Below are positions 1-6,370 of a stretch of DNA of 8,808 nt, piece by piece. Below the pieces are notes generated by a model. It made no database searches, was not told where the DNA came from, and saw nothing but the letters and a program-made list of their open reading frames with translations. Source of the stretch: Sulfurovum sp. (GTDB lineage Bacteria; Campylobacterota; Campylobacteria; Campylobacterales; Sulfurovaceae); contig SOIK01000203.1 in assembly GCA_004377245.1 (NCBI GenBank), positions 1 to 8,808 on the forward strand, written 5' to 3'. The translations under genes and the position numbers were made by a program. Numbering within the stretch: position 1 is the stretch's first letter; each line of letters starts with the position of its first letter.

Positions 1-265
1 GTATATTAGCTCTATTTCTATAGATAACCATTGTGGGTAGCTGGTAGACATCATACTGCTCTGCCAACTCAGGTGACTCATCTGTATCTATCATAAGGAC
101 GGAGACATCTTCAAACTCATCATCTACGTCTTCAAGCTCACACTCCAACGCATGACAAGGGTCACAAAATTCCGAGCCAAATTTTAAAATAACTATCTGC
201 TTTTTATCAAACTCTTCTGTCAATACCTGTTCAAAATTATCTTCATCAACTTCTAAAAATGCCAT
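1..265 (-). CDS. Thioredoxin-family protein, N-terminal part (cut by window edge)
   Basis: The minus-strand frame begins at an ATG preceded by GAAGGA with a 6-nt gap and runs off the left edge after 88 codons. The visible protein has a thioredoxin fold pattern: a beta-strand (IVILKFGS, residues 24-31), the redox motif C34-D-P-C37, a second strand (VSVLMIDTD, 54-62) and the cis-proline segment QLPT (75-78) followed by MVIY. No signal peptide or membrane helix is visible at the N-terminus, so a cytoplasmic thiol-disulfide exchange role is inferred. CDPC replaces the common CGPC of thioredoxin 1, and a third cysteine (C42) lies five residues after the motif. This looks like an accessory thioredoxin-like protein rather than the housekeeping TrxA. 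It is divergent from the Suv3-like helicase. The C-terminus is not visible, so a fused downstream domain cannot be excluded. Confidence 0.85.
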   Translation of the reverse strand, partial: MAFLEVDEDNFEQVLTEEFDKKQIVILKFGSEFCDPCHALECELEDVDDEFEDVSVLMIDTDESPELAEQYDVYQLPTMVIYRNRANI

Positions 266-291
266 TTAGATTCCTTCTTAATATATGGATT

Positions 292-300
292 ATTGTATCA
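292..300 (-). promoter_or_regulatory. Extended -10 promoter of the thioredoxin-like gene
   Basis: Read on the minus strand this is TGATACAAT, an extended -10 (TG, one base, then TACAAT). It would start transcription near position 285, giving a leader of about 20 nt that contains the GAAGGA ribosome site (272-277). No convincing -35 is seen. Position and match are good, but this is inference from sequence only. Confidence 0.5.
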
Positions 301-335
301 GATAAACTCTAAGAGAGACACTGACTCTAATAATA

Positions 336-344
336 TGCTATACT
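336..344 (+). promoter_or_regulatory. Extended -10 promoter of the Suv3-like helicase gene
   Basis: TGCTATACT is an extended -10 with one mismatch to TATAAT. It predicts a start near 351 and a leader of about 20 nt before the ATG at 371. No TTGACA-like -35 lies 17 bp upstream, as is usual for sigma-70 promoters in Campylobacterota. The leader is A-rich and has only a weak ribosome binding site. Confidence 0.5.
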
Positions 345-370
345 TATAAAAAATATGAAAATAGTAGAAA

Positions 371-3178
371 ATGGCAAAGAAAAAGAAAAAATATCTTATA
401 AAACTAAACAACAAAATACGAAACTACTTTAATGGACTTCCCTTTGATGAAGGCGTAGCTACACTTGATGATGAAAAACTCATAGAGCTTATCATGCTTC
501 TAGAGATCACCCTTCCCTCTCATACACGTGAAGAGATGATGAGAGCCATTAGACGCACTTGGAGTGAGGAAGGTGCCGGTACGAGAGAGATGATAGTCTC
601 TTACCTAACGCAGAGCTATAAAGCCGTACATAAAGGAGGAAGAGACAAACGTCCTCCTTTAGACAAAGTAGAAAAGATCCTTCAGCTCTTAGAAGATGTT
701 GAACACAGCAAACATGAAGAGAACTTGCTTCTTGAAGCATTTATAGACGTGAAGAGTTCTAAGATCACTGAAGATAAAGTTATCAATAAACTTGGATACC
801 TGCGTATGAGAGAGCGACTTCGTACACTTGAAAAAGCTTTAGAAGTTGAGTTCAATGCCATGAATGAAATGGAGTTCTACCACAGCTTCACTTTTGCCTT
901 AAAAAGTTTCGACTTCAACAAGTTGCTTTTATGTACCACAGACACCCTGGAGATGGATGAGTTTTGGAAACTGAACGATGAAGAGATAATCACCAGACTT
1001 CAAGCTATAAAAGAAGAAACCATAGCCAAGAAAATGGTAGACATAGAAGACTTCCTTATGTATACAACAGAGGGTAAACACCCCTACTTGATGGAGAAAG
1101 AAGTAAATGCTGCACTAAAAAGTATGCCGCCTGAGTCTATGCTCTATCATGCACCCATAGAGCTAGGAACCATTGAAGAGATATTAACTAATATTAGTGA
1201 TAAGTATGAGGTATTTGAAAGCACAGATCATATCATCATAGAGAAAGAAAAAAATCACGATCTATTTGGTACAATACTCTATTATAATACCTCTGTATCG
1301 TATGAAAAACCTTTCTTTTACAACCTCATTTGGAGAGGTGAAGAACCACCGGTAAAAGAAGATATCAATCGTGTAAATGATGACCTTTTGGCACACTTTA
1401 AAGTAGCGGTCGATGATGTACTTGAAGAGATGCAAGAACTTAGTGAAAAAGTGGATGTAAGTGATGATACTCTCCATGAGTTCATCGTACGTTTTGTAGA
1501 GCCCGGGGTACGTTCATCTGGTACACTAAAATTTAAAGAGAAGAGTAAACGACGTATACTCTTTCACTTTACAGAGTACATCAAACCCCTGCTGGCTAAA
1601 CAAAAACGTGAAGAGCTGCTTGCAAAGACCATCCGTGACTTTAAAAACCTCTTCCCTCTTGCACGTGAGCTTAAACGCAAAATAGTCTTTAATGTAGGAC
1701 CTACAAACTCCGGGAAGACCTATGCTGCACTTAAAGAACTAGAGGCTGCGACAACTGGCTACTACCTTGCACCTCTGCGTCTGCTTGCACTTGAAGGCTA
1801 TGAGAACCTCAAAAAAGATGGTGTGGCTGTTTCTCTCATTACCGGAGAAGAAGAGATCATAGACGAAGAGTCTACACACATAAGCTCCACCATAGAGATG
1901 ATGAACAGCGCTGTGGATGTCGATGTCTGTGTTATAGACGAGATACAGATGATAGCCGATCGTGACAGAGGCTGGGCTTGGGCAAATGCCCTCATAGGAG
2001 CACCAGCCAAAAAAGTCATACTTACTGGGTCTAGCAATGCCCTGCATGCAGTAGAAGAGTTGTGTGCGTACTTAGGTGAGGAGTTGGAAGTCATCCACTT
2101 TGAGCGTAAAAATGAACTTTCTATGATGAACAGACCTACTTCCATGAAAAAGATAGAACCTCAAACTGCTGTTGTTGCCTTTTCAAGACGTGATGTCCTC
2201 TCACTCAAACAGCAACTCTCAGAGCGGTACAGTGTTTCTGTAGTCTATGGTAACCTCTCACCTGAAGTCAGACGCGAAGAAGCCAGACGTTTTAGAGAAG
2301 GTGAAAGCCAGATACTTGTCTCCACCGATGCCATAGCCATGGGACTCAACCTCCCCATCAAGACCCTGCTCTTTGCCAAAGACAACAAATTTGACGGCTT
2401 ACGTCGCCGTGAACTTCTACCTACCGAAGTACTTCAAATAGCCGGTCGTGCCGGTCGTTACGGCTTTGAAGAGAAAGGGTATGTAGGTGCATTAGATGAC
2501 AATGCCCTAACCACTATCACCACAGCCTTTCATACCCCACTACCAGACCTTGAACTTCCTGTCTCTGTCATGGCAAGCTTAGAACATGTTATGCTCATAG
2601 GCGAGATACTTGAGACAGATAACATCTTAGATATCTTGGCATTTTTCGCAGACAACATGGAGTTCGAAGGGCCTTTTGTAGCCGCTAACATAGACTCTAT
2701 GCTCGAGATAGCCGCTATCGTAACTGAATATGAACTTGACTTAAAAACAAGATTCTTCCTCTCCTGTGCCCCTGCAAGCATCTCATCACCGTACATTGAG
2801 TCTGTATTTCACCGTTACGTCAAACAAGTAGAAGCAGGAGGAAAAGTCCTCTACATCCCACCAAGAGACCTCCCCGCTTTCGCACAAACCAACGACATGT
2901 TACTCAACGCAGAAGACAGAGTAAGAGAGATCTCCCTCTACCTCTGGCTCTCTTTTAAATTTCCAGATATTTTCCAAGATACCCAGAAAGCCATTGAAGC
3001 TAGAGTAAGACTCAACAACTTCATAGAAAACTCATTGCGTAAAGGTCTCTTCACCAAACAGTGTCGAAGATGTGGGAAAGTACTTGATTTCTCTTACAGG
3101 TTTTCTATTTGTGATGAGTGTTACTCACAGGGCAAACGAGGTCAAAGCAGCTATCGAAGCAGACGAAGACGATCGTAG
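371..3178 (+). CDS. Suv3-like ATP-dependent RNA helicase (SF2) with long N-terminal extension and C-terminal zinc motif
   Basis: The helicase core has the signature of the Suv3 branch of superfamily 2: motif I GPTNSGKT (G443-T450, catalytic K449), motif II DEIQM (D523-M527) rather than DEAD or DEAH, motif III LTGSSN, motif V around STDAIAMGLNLP (651-662) and motif VI QIAGRAGR (Q689-R696, arginine fingers). Suv3 enzymes unwind RNA with ATP and in mitochondria feed a 3'-5' exonuclease, so an RNA unwinding or decay role is inferred. The first ~430 residues are charged, partly helical and match no domain I recognise. After the core comes a Suv3-type helical C-terminal region. It is followed by a four-cysteine knuckle (C898-x2-C901, C914-x2-C917) and an Arg/Ser-rich tail, both likely to bind RNA. 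At 935 aa it is longer than typical Suv3 proteins. The start ATG has a weak ribosome site, but the lysine-rich beginning and promoter spacing fit. No exonuclease partner is next to it. Confidence 0.88.
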   Translation: MAKKKKKYLIKLNNKIRNYFNGLPFDEGVATLDDEKLIELIMLLEITLPSHTREEMMRAIRRTWSEEGAGTREMIVSYLTQSYKAVHKGGRDKRPPLDKVEKILQLLEDVEHSKHEENLLLEAFIDVKSSKITEDKVINKLGYLRMRERLRTLEKALEVEFNAMNEMEFYHSFTFALKSFDFNKLLLCTTDTLEMDEFWKLNDEEIITRLQAIKEETIAKKMVDIEDFLMYTTEGKHPYLMEKEVNAALKSMPPESMLYHAPIELGTIEEILTNISDKYEVFESTDHIIIEKEKNHDLFGTILYYNTSVSYEKPFFYNLIWRGEEPPVKEDINRVNDDLLAHFKVAVDDVLEEMQELSEKVDVSDDTLHEFIVRFVEPGVRSSGTLKFKEKSKRRILFHFTEYIKPLLAKQKREELLAKTIRDFKNLFPLARELKRKIVFNVGPTNSGKTYAALKELEAATTGYYLAPLRLLALEGYENLKKDGVAVSLITGEEEIIDEESTHISSTIEMMNSAVDVDVCVIDEIQMIADRDRGWAWANALIGAPAKKVILTGSSNALHAVEELCAYLGEELEVIHFERKNELSMMNRPTSMKKIEPQTAVVAFSRRDVLSLKQQLSERYSVSVVYGNLSPEVRREEARRFREGESQILVSTDAIAMGLNLPIKTLLFAKDNKFDGLRRRELLPTEVLQIAGRAGRYGFEEKGYVGALDDNALTTITTAFHTPLPDLELPVSVMASLEHVMLIGEILETDNILDILAFFADNMEFEGPFVAANIDSMLEIAAIVTEYELDLKTRFFLSCAPASISSPYIESVFHRYVKQVEAGGKVLYIPPRDLPAFAQTNDMLLNAEDRVREISLYLWLSFKFPDIFQDTQKAIEARVRLNNFIENSLRKGLFTKQCRRCGKVLDFSYRFSICDECYSQGKRGQSSYRSRRRRS

Positions 3179-3202
3179 AGATTTTTTATAATAATTTTAC
3201 CC

Positions 3203-3237
3203 TCGTTCCCAAATTGCATTTGGGAATGTATATGAGA
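3203..3237 (-). repeat. REP-like palindrome, copy 1 (reverse orientation)
   Basis: The core is TTCCCAAAT (3206-3214), loop TGC, ATTTGGGAA (3218-3226), a perfect 9-bp stem. The outer CTCG before TTCCC and TGTATATGAG after GGGAA match the reverse complement of the flanks of copies 2 and 3. The repeat unit is therefore asymmetric and about 35 nt long, and this copy is inverted relative to the other two. There is no T-run after it, so it is not a typical terminator. Confidence 0.75.
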
Positions 3238-3278
3238 GTTCGTTCTGAAGTATATATTTTTTTGTTTATTTATGTTGA

Positions 3279-3311
3279 TGTATGGATTCCCAAACTCAGT
3301 TTGGGAACCAG
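3279..3311 (+). repeat. REP-like palindrome, copy 2
   Basis: The core is TTCCCAAAC (3287-3295), loop TCA, GTTTGGGAA (3299-3307), a perfect 9-bp stem. On the left it carries the tail GATGTATGGA and on the right CCAG, matching the CGAG end of copy 3. With copy 1 it forms an inverted pair around a 60-bp AT-rich spacer, the arrangement seen in bacterial interspersed mosaic elements built from REP sequences. Confidence 0.75.
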
Positions 3312-3328
3312 TTAAAGGTTAAATCCCC

Positions 3329-3375
3329 CCGCTAGGTGGTATAATTATATCCTATATTTAGTTCTCACCTAGCGG
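3329..3375. repeat. 10-bp inverted repeat around a promoter-like box
   Basis: CCGCTAGGTG (3329-3338) and CACCTAGCGG (3366-3375) are perfect reverse complements separated by 27 nt. The sequence is unrelated to the REP-like copies. The left arm abuts and partly overlaps the extended -10 at 3337-3345, and the right arm would lie about 15 nt into the transcript. It could be an operator, a long hairpin or a small mobile repeat. Only the symmetry is certain. Confidence 0.7.
3337..3345 (+). promoter_or_regulatory. Candidate extended -10 promoter for the pseudouridine synthase gene
   Basis: TGGTATAAT is a full extended -10 with the exact TATAAT hexamer. It predicts a start near 3352 and a leader of about 96 nt that would contain REP-like copy 3 just before the start codon. 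No clear -35 is present. The box sits at the edge of the 3329-3375 inverted repeat, which makes regulation through that repeat plausible but unproven. Confidence 0.4.
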
Positions 3376-3407
3376 TGTCTTGAACTAATATTTTAAGTTT
3401 AAATTCA

Positions 3408-3442
3408 TGTATGCATTCCCACGCAGAGCATGGGAACGAGAG
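3408..3442 (+). repeat. REP-like palindrome, copy 3, abutting a start codon
   Basis: TTCCCA (3416-3421) pairs with TGGGAA (3431-3436). After one mismatch, GC/GC pairs close an AGA loop. The flanks ATGTATGCA on the left and CGAG on the right match the other copies. It ends 5 nt before the ATG of the pseudouridine synthase gene, and its right flank (GAGAG, 3438-3442) is the only Shine-Dalgarno-like sequence there. Palindromes of the CGTTCCCACGC...GCGTGGGAATGC type occur in many unrelated bacterial genomes. Confidence 0.75.
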
Positions 3443-3447
3443 CGTAC

Positions 3448-4305
3448 ATGGCAGAAAAATTCAAAGTTAAACAAAGAGCTAAACTCTTAGAGTTCCTCTT
3501 TACTAACCTCAATGGCTGGTCTAAAAAAAAAGTAAAGCAACGATTACAAGGCTCTAGTGTCGCTGTGAATGGTGTGGCAACTACCAAGCATGACTTTATA
3601 CTCAATGTTGATGATGTGGTGGAAGTGGATGCGGTTAAAAAAACGGGAACTTCAGCACAAACAACCAACAAACTAGAAATCATCTATCAAGATAAAGACC
3701 TGATAGCCATCAACAAACCTGCAGGGCTTTTGTCTGTAGGGACGACACAAGAAAACAAACAACACGCACTTGCCATACTTAGAACTCAACTCTCACGTGG
3801 GAAAAACTCAGTGAAGCTCTGGCCTGTGCATAGGTTAGACAGAGATACCTCAGGCATTTTACTCTTTGCAACCTCTAAAGAGATGAGAGAAGCTGTGATG
3901 GCGAATTGGGGCAGATCTGAAAAAGTATATCTAGCTGTGGTTGAAGGTACTCCCAAAGAAAACAAAGGAACCATAAATCAGTCTTTAAGACTGGATGATA
4001 AAGAGTACCGTATGCATGTAGGAAAACATCCCGATGCAAAAAGTGCCATTACCCATTACGAAGTGAAACAAACTACGTCTAGTAGATCTTTACTTGAAGT
4101 AAGTATAGAAACAGGTAGACAGCATCAGATACGCGCACACTTAGCTTGGTTTGGACATAGCATCATCGGAGATGAGCGTTATGGGACAAAAGGTGAAAGA
4201 ATGGGGCTTCACTCTATGAGACTGAGCATCGTTCATCCTGTAAGTAAAAGAATGTTACGTCTTGAAGTGGATGCTCCTAGAGATTTTTATGGGCTTTTGG
4301 ACTAA
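3448..4305 (+). CDS. RluA-family RNA pseudouridine synthase with N-terminal S4 domain
   Basis: The enzyme converts a specific uridine in rRNA or tRNA to pseudouridine in the cytoplasm. An S4 RNA-binding domain occupies about residues 5-60, including SKKKVKQRLQ and the VAVNG turn. The catalytic domain follows: INKPAG (88-93), the family motif HRLDRDTSG with catalytic Asp D131, and GRQHQIR (223-229) near the C-terminus, ahead of HSIIGDERYG. The catalytic motif HRLD-x2-TSG marks the RluA family rather than RsuA or TruB. Exact target (RluC, RluD or other type) cannot be assigned. At 285 aa it is slightly shorter than RluC and RluD. I chose the ATG at 3448. An in-frame ATG at 3430 lies inside REP-like copy 3 and would add only repeat-encoded residues. 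A DEAD-box helicase gene follows after 37 nt, suggesting shared transcription and a ribosome-maturation theme. Confidence 0.9.
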   Translation: MAEKFKVKQRAKLLEFLFTNLNGWSKKKVKQRLQGSSVAVNGVATTKHDFILNVDDVVEVDAVKKTGTSAQTTNKLEIIYQDKDLIAINKPAGLLSVGTTQENKQHALAILRTQLSRGKNSVKLWPVHRLDRDTSGILLFATSKEMREAVMANWGRSEKVYLAVVEGTPKENKGTINQSLRLDDKEYRMHVGKHPDAKSAITHYEVKQTTSSRSLLEVSIETGRQHQIRAHLAWFGHSIIGDERYGTKGERMGLHSMRLSIVHPVSKRMLRLEVDAPRDFYGLLD

Positions 4306-4310
4306 TACGA

Positions 4311-4316
4311 TATAAT
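4311..4316 (+). promoter_or_regulatory. Possible -10 box before the DEAD-box helicase gene
   Basis: An exact TATAAT lies 5 nt after the pseudouridine synthase stop codon. A start near 4323 would give a 20-nt leader containing GAAGGA. A second TATAAT at 4325-4330 overlaps the ribosome site and is less useful. There is no TG extension, so this may be an internal promoter or simply AT-rich sequence between co-transcribed genes. Confidence 0.3.
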
Positions 4317-4330
4317 ACGCGTAATATAAT

Positions 4331-4345
4331 GAAGGACCTACCATC
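4331..4345 (+). promoter_or_regulatory. Ribosome binding site with ATC start codon (DEAD-box helicase)
   Basis: GAAGGA (4331-4336), a 6-nt gap CCTACC, then ATC (4343-4345). The frame is open only from 4325 because TAA occupies 4322-4324, and between there and the Q motif no in-frame ATG, GTG or TTG exists. The conserved phenylalanine of the Q motif is the fourth codon counted from ATC. This decides the start of the gene. Confidence 0.8.
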
Positions 4346-5617
4346 AAAGCATTTGAAAAACTAAACTTACATCCAGATATTTTAAAAGCCATTGCGTATG
4401 CAAAATACGAGCAGACAACCGCTATACAAAACAAAGTTATACCTCTAGCTTTAAAAGGTATAGACATCATAGGTGCATCAAAGTCAGGTACGGGAAAAAC
4501 AGCTGCGTATGTTTTGCCCCTACTTAACAAACTACAAAAAGTCGTTAAAAAAGACCAAAAGGTTTTAAGAGCGTTGATCATCGTACCTACCATTGAACTT
4601 GTAGATCAGGTTTCACGCTCCATCAATGAATTTGGGAAATACCTGGACATCAAAAATGTGAAAATCCAAGGTGGGACACATAAAAGTGCACAACTTGAAA
4701 GACTCTCACAAGGTGCTGACATCGTTGTAGCTACACCCGGACGATTACAGAACTTCATAAACGATAGAAAAATAAACTTATCTCATATCAATACTGTCAT
4801 TTTAGATGAAGCAGACACCATGCTTGAGCTTGGTTTTCTAGGTGAGATCAAAGCCATACTCAAGCACTGTGGACAACCAAGACAGACACTCATGTTTTCT
4901 GCGACCATTTCACAGAACATTAAAAAACTTGGAAAAGAGTTTATGCGTGATGCAGCCATCGTCGAAGTGAGTAGTAGGAGAGATGTTGTAGATTTTATCG
5001 CTCATAGGGCTTATAAAGTAGATAAGGCAAGAAAAGCTGAATTGGTAGCTAAACTTATCGAAGATATGAACATGGAACAAGTACTGTTGTTTGCAAGTAG
5101 CAAAGAGTCTGCCAATAAAATATATGAGTACCTGAAAAGTAAAAAGATACGAACTTCCATTATACACGGAGACATCACAAGAGGCGGCAGAGCAAAATCA
5201 CTGGCTCTTTTAAAAAGTGGAAAAACACAAGTATTAGTGGCAACAGACATAGCCGCAAGGGGCATAGATATCAAAGAACTGTCTATGGTCATCAACTATG
5301 ACATGCCTGAGAGTACTGACGACTTTACACACAGAGTGGGAAGAACAGGTAGAGCGCACCATAAAGGCGCAGTTATCTCTCTTTTAACCGTAAGAGATTA
5401 TAACTTTTTTTCAAAAATGGAAAGAGACTTGCGTCTTAACATTAAAAGAGAGGTTTATGCGGGCTTTGAGCTAACAGACACACAACCAAGACAAAAACAA
5501 CCAAAGAAAAAGTCACTTCGCGAGAAAAAAGGTTATGTTGATTATGATAAAAAAAGAATGCATACCTACGCAGCGCAAAAAAAGAAAAAACAAGAGGCAC
5601 GAAAGAAATCGAGATAA
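4343..5617 (+). CDS. DEAD-box ATP-dependent RNA helicase, probable ATC start
   Basis: This is a 424-aa cytoplasmic RNA helicase of the RhlE/SrmB general type, likely acting in ribosome assembly or mRNA unwinding. Motifs in order: Q motif with F4 and Q29, Walker A ASKSGTGKT (45-53, K52), motif Ia PTIEL (usually PTREL), TPGR, DEAD (155-158), SAT (186-188) and HRVGRTGR (330-337). The C-terminal ~50 residues are rich in Lys and Arg, a typical unstructured RNA-binding tail. The first canonical start in frame is a TTG at 4514, inside the segment just after Walker A. Using it would delete both the Q motif and the ATP-binding loop, so translation must begin earlier. ATC at 4343, 6 nt after GAAGGA, is the only well-placed candidate. 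The gene lies 37 nt after the pseudouridine synthase gene and converges on the EEP gene with a 6-nt gap and no visible terminator. Confidence 0.9.
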   Translation: MKAFEKLNLHPDILKAIAYAKYEQTTAIQNKVIPLALKGIDIIGASKSGTGKTAAYVLPLLNKLQKVVKKDQKVLRALIIVPTIELVDQVSRSINEFGKYLDIKNVKIQGGTHKSAQLERLSQGADIVVATPGRLQNFINDRKINLSHINTVILDEADTMLELGFLGEIKAILKHCGQPRQTLMFSATISQNIKKLGKEFMRDAAIVEVSSRRDVVDFIAHRAYKVDKARKAELVAKLIEDMNMEQVLLFASSKESANKIYEYLKSKKIRTSIIHGDITRGGRAKSLALLKSGKTQVLVATDIAARGIDIKELSMVINYDMPESTDDFTHRVGRTGRAHHKGAVISLLTVRDYNFFSKMERDLRLNIKREVYAGFELTDTQPRQKQPKKKSLREKKGYVDYDKKRMHTYAAQKKKKQEARKKSR

Positions 5618-5623
5618 AAAATT

Positions 5624-6370
5624 TTAACTTTTTTTCCTAAAACGTGCAAAAAGTGGATGGTGGTCAGAGATGCCATGATCTTTATGTACTTTAAAATCGA
5701 GTAATTCTACACCACGATAAAAGATAAAATCCAAATGGTTTCCCATAAACGACTTCACTTTGTCCATTGGTTTAAATGGTACTGTACTTAACTCAAGTTC
5801 TTCTCTTATTTCATGGAGTTTTTGTATACGTTTTTTATTCCAGCTATTGAAATCACCAGCGATGATCATAGGTCCTTTATGATGCTTCATGAGTTCCAAA
5901 AATCGTTCAAGTTCTTTGTGATAGCGTTGGTTTTCACGAAAGTTGATCGCATGGACATTGAGTACCAAAAGTTTACTGCCATCTTCAAAGGGATAAGCAC
6001 TCAAGAGTAAACTCTTATGTGGGCCAACCAGACTCTCTCTCCCTTCTGAAAGATACGCTTGTGCACTTTTTGCCTCTACTCTACTTGCACTCAACACACC
6101 ATAGAACTCTCCCCGAAATTCCAAATTGGCTGCAGCATCAAAAGCAAAATTTGGGAGTGTAAAGTGTTTATCATCTCTAAAGTTGGCTTCCTGAAAAAGT
6201 AAAAAATCAATCTCCTGTTCTTTGGTTAACTGCTGAAGAAAAGGTTGAAACCTAAGATGTTTAGTATTTTTTTTATAGACATTCCAGCAAAGTACGCCAA
6301 AGGTATCGGGTACGAAGCTACTGCAGGTAAAACGGCATGAACGATGATGAAGAATAGAAGGAACAAACAT
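5624..6370 (-). CDS. Endonuclease/exonuclease/phosphatase (EEP) family protein
   Basis: A 248-aa metal-dependent phosphodiesterase fold shared by DNase I, exonuclease III, inositol phosphatases and sphingomyelinases. Catalytic signature in order: CWNVYK with N30, FQEA with metal-binding E61, NVHAINF with H140, GDFNSW with D173 and N175, LDFIFY with D214, and SDHHPL with D236 and H237. All key residues are present, so it should be active, but the substrate cannot be read from sequence. It starts at an ATG whose A is the last base of the cardiolipin synthase stop (TGATG), with no separate ribosome site, implying translational coupling. In E. coli the EEP protein YbhP is encoded next to clsB, a similar pairing that hints at a phospholipid-related phosphodiesterase or phosphatase role rather than DNA repair. 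That role is inference. Residues 1-25 look non-conserved, with no signal peptide. Confidence 0.85.
   Translation of the reverse strand: MFVPSILHHRSCRFTCSSFVPDTFGVLCWNVYKKNTKHLRFQPFLQQLTKEQEIDFLLFQEANFRDDKHFTLPNFAFDAAANLEFRGEFYGVLSASRVEAKSAQAYLSEGRESLVGPHKSLLLSAYPFEDGSKLLVLNVHAINFRENQRYHKELERFLELMKHHKGPMIIAGDFNSWNKKRIQKLHEIREELELSTVPFKPMDKVKSFMGNHLDFIFYRGVELLDFKVHKDHGISDHHPLFARFRKKS

Larger units (their letters stand above)
3179..3447. other. Intergenic region with clustered palindromes
   Basis: This 269-bp gap has no credible gene. An open frame of about 65 codons on the plus strand overlaps the helicase end and is made of repeat sequence and AT-rich spacer. The gap holds three copies of one REP-like palindrome (centres near 3216, 3297 and 3426) and one unrelated 10-bp inverted repeat (3329-3375) over a TGGTATAAT box. 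No hairpin followed by a T-run is seen, so no intrinsic terminator for the helicase gene can be named. Confidence 0.7.

Noticed and set aside
3118..3315. 65-codon frame overlapping the end of the Suv3-like helicase
   Set aside because: It consists of an alternative frame of the helicase end plus repeat and AT-rich spacer, with no ribosome site or conserved pattern.
3203..3436. The three palindromes as a CRISPR array
   Set aside because: The copies differ in orientation and centre sequence, the spacing is irregular (60 and 108 bp between cores), and no cas gene is present.
3430..3447. In-frame ATG 3430 as start of the pseudouridine synthase
   Set aside because: It lies inside a REP-like stem, has no ribosome site, and adds six repeat-encoded residues before the natural-looking beginning MAEKF.
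4329..4364. Eleven-codon frame from ATG 4329, overlapping the DEAD-box start
   Set aside because: It has no ribosome site and is out of frame with the helicase. A -1 slip at the following GAAAAAC run would pair poorly and would lose the Q-motif Phe. It is probably a chance ATG overlapping the Shine-Dalgarno.
4514..5617. DEAD-box helicase starting at TTG 4514
   Set aside because: This start lies after the Walker A lysine, so the protein would lack the Q motif and ATP-binding loop, both of which are encoded in frame just upstream.
5618..5640. Bidirectional terminator between the convergent DEAD-box and EEP genes
   Set aside because: Only A/T runs are present, and no stable stem can be drawn in the 6-nt gap or its edges.
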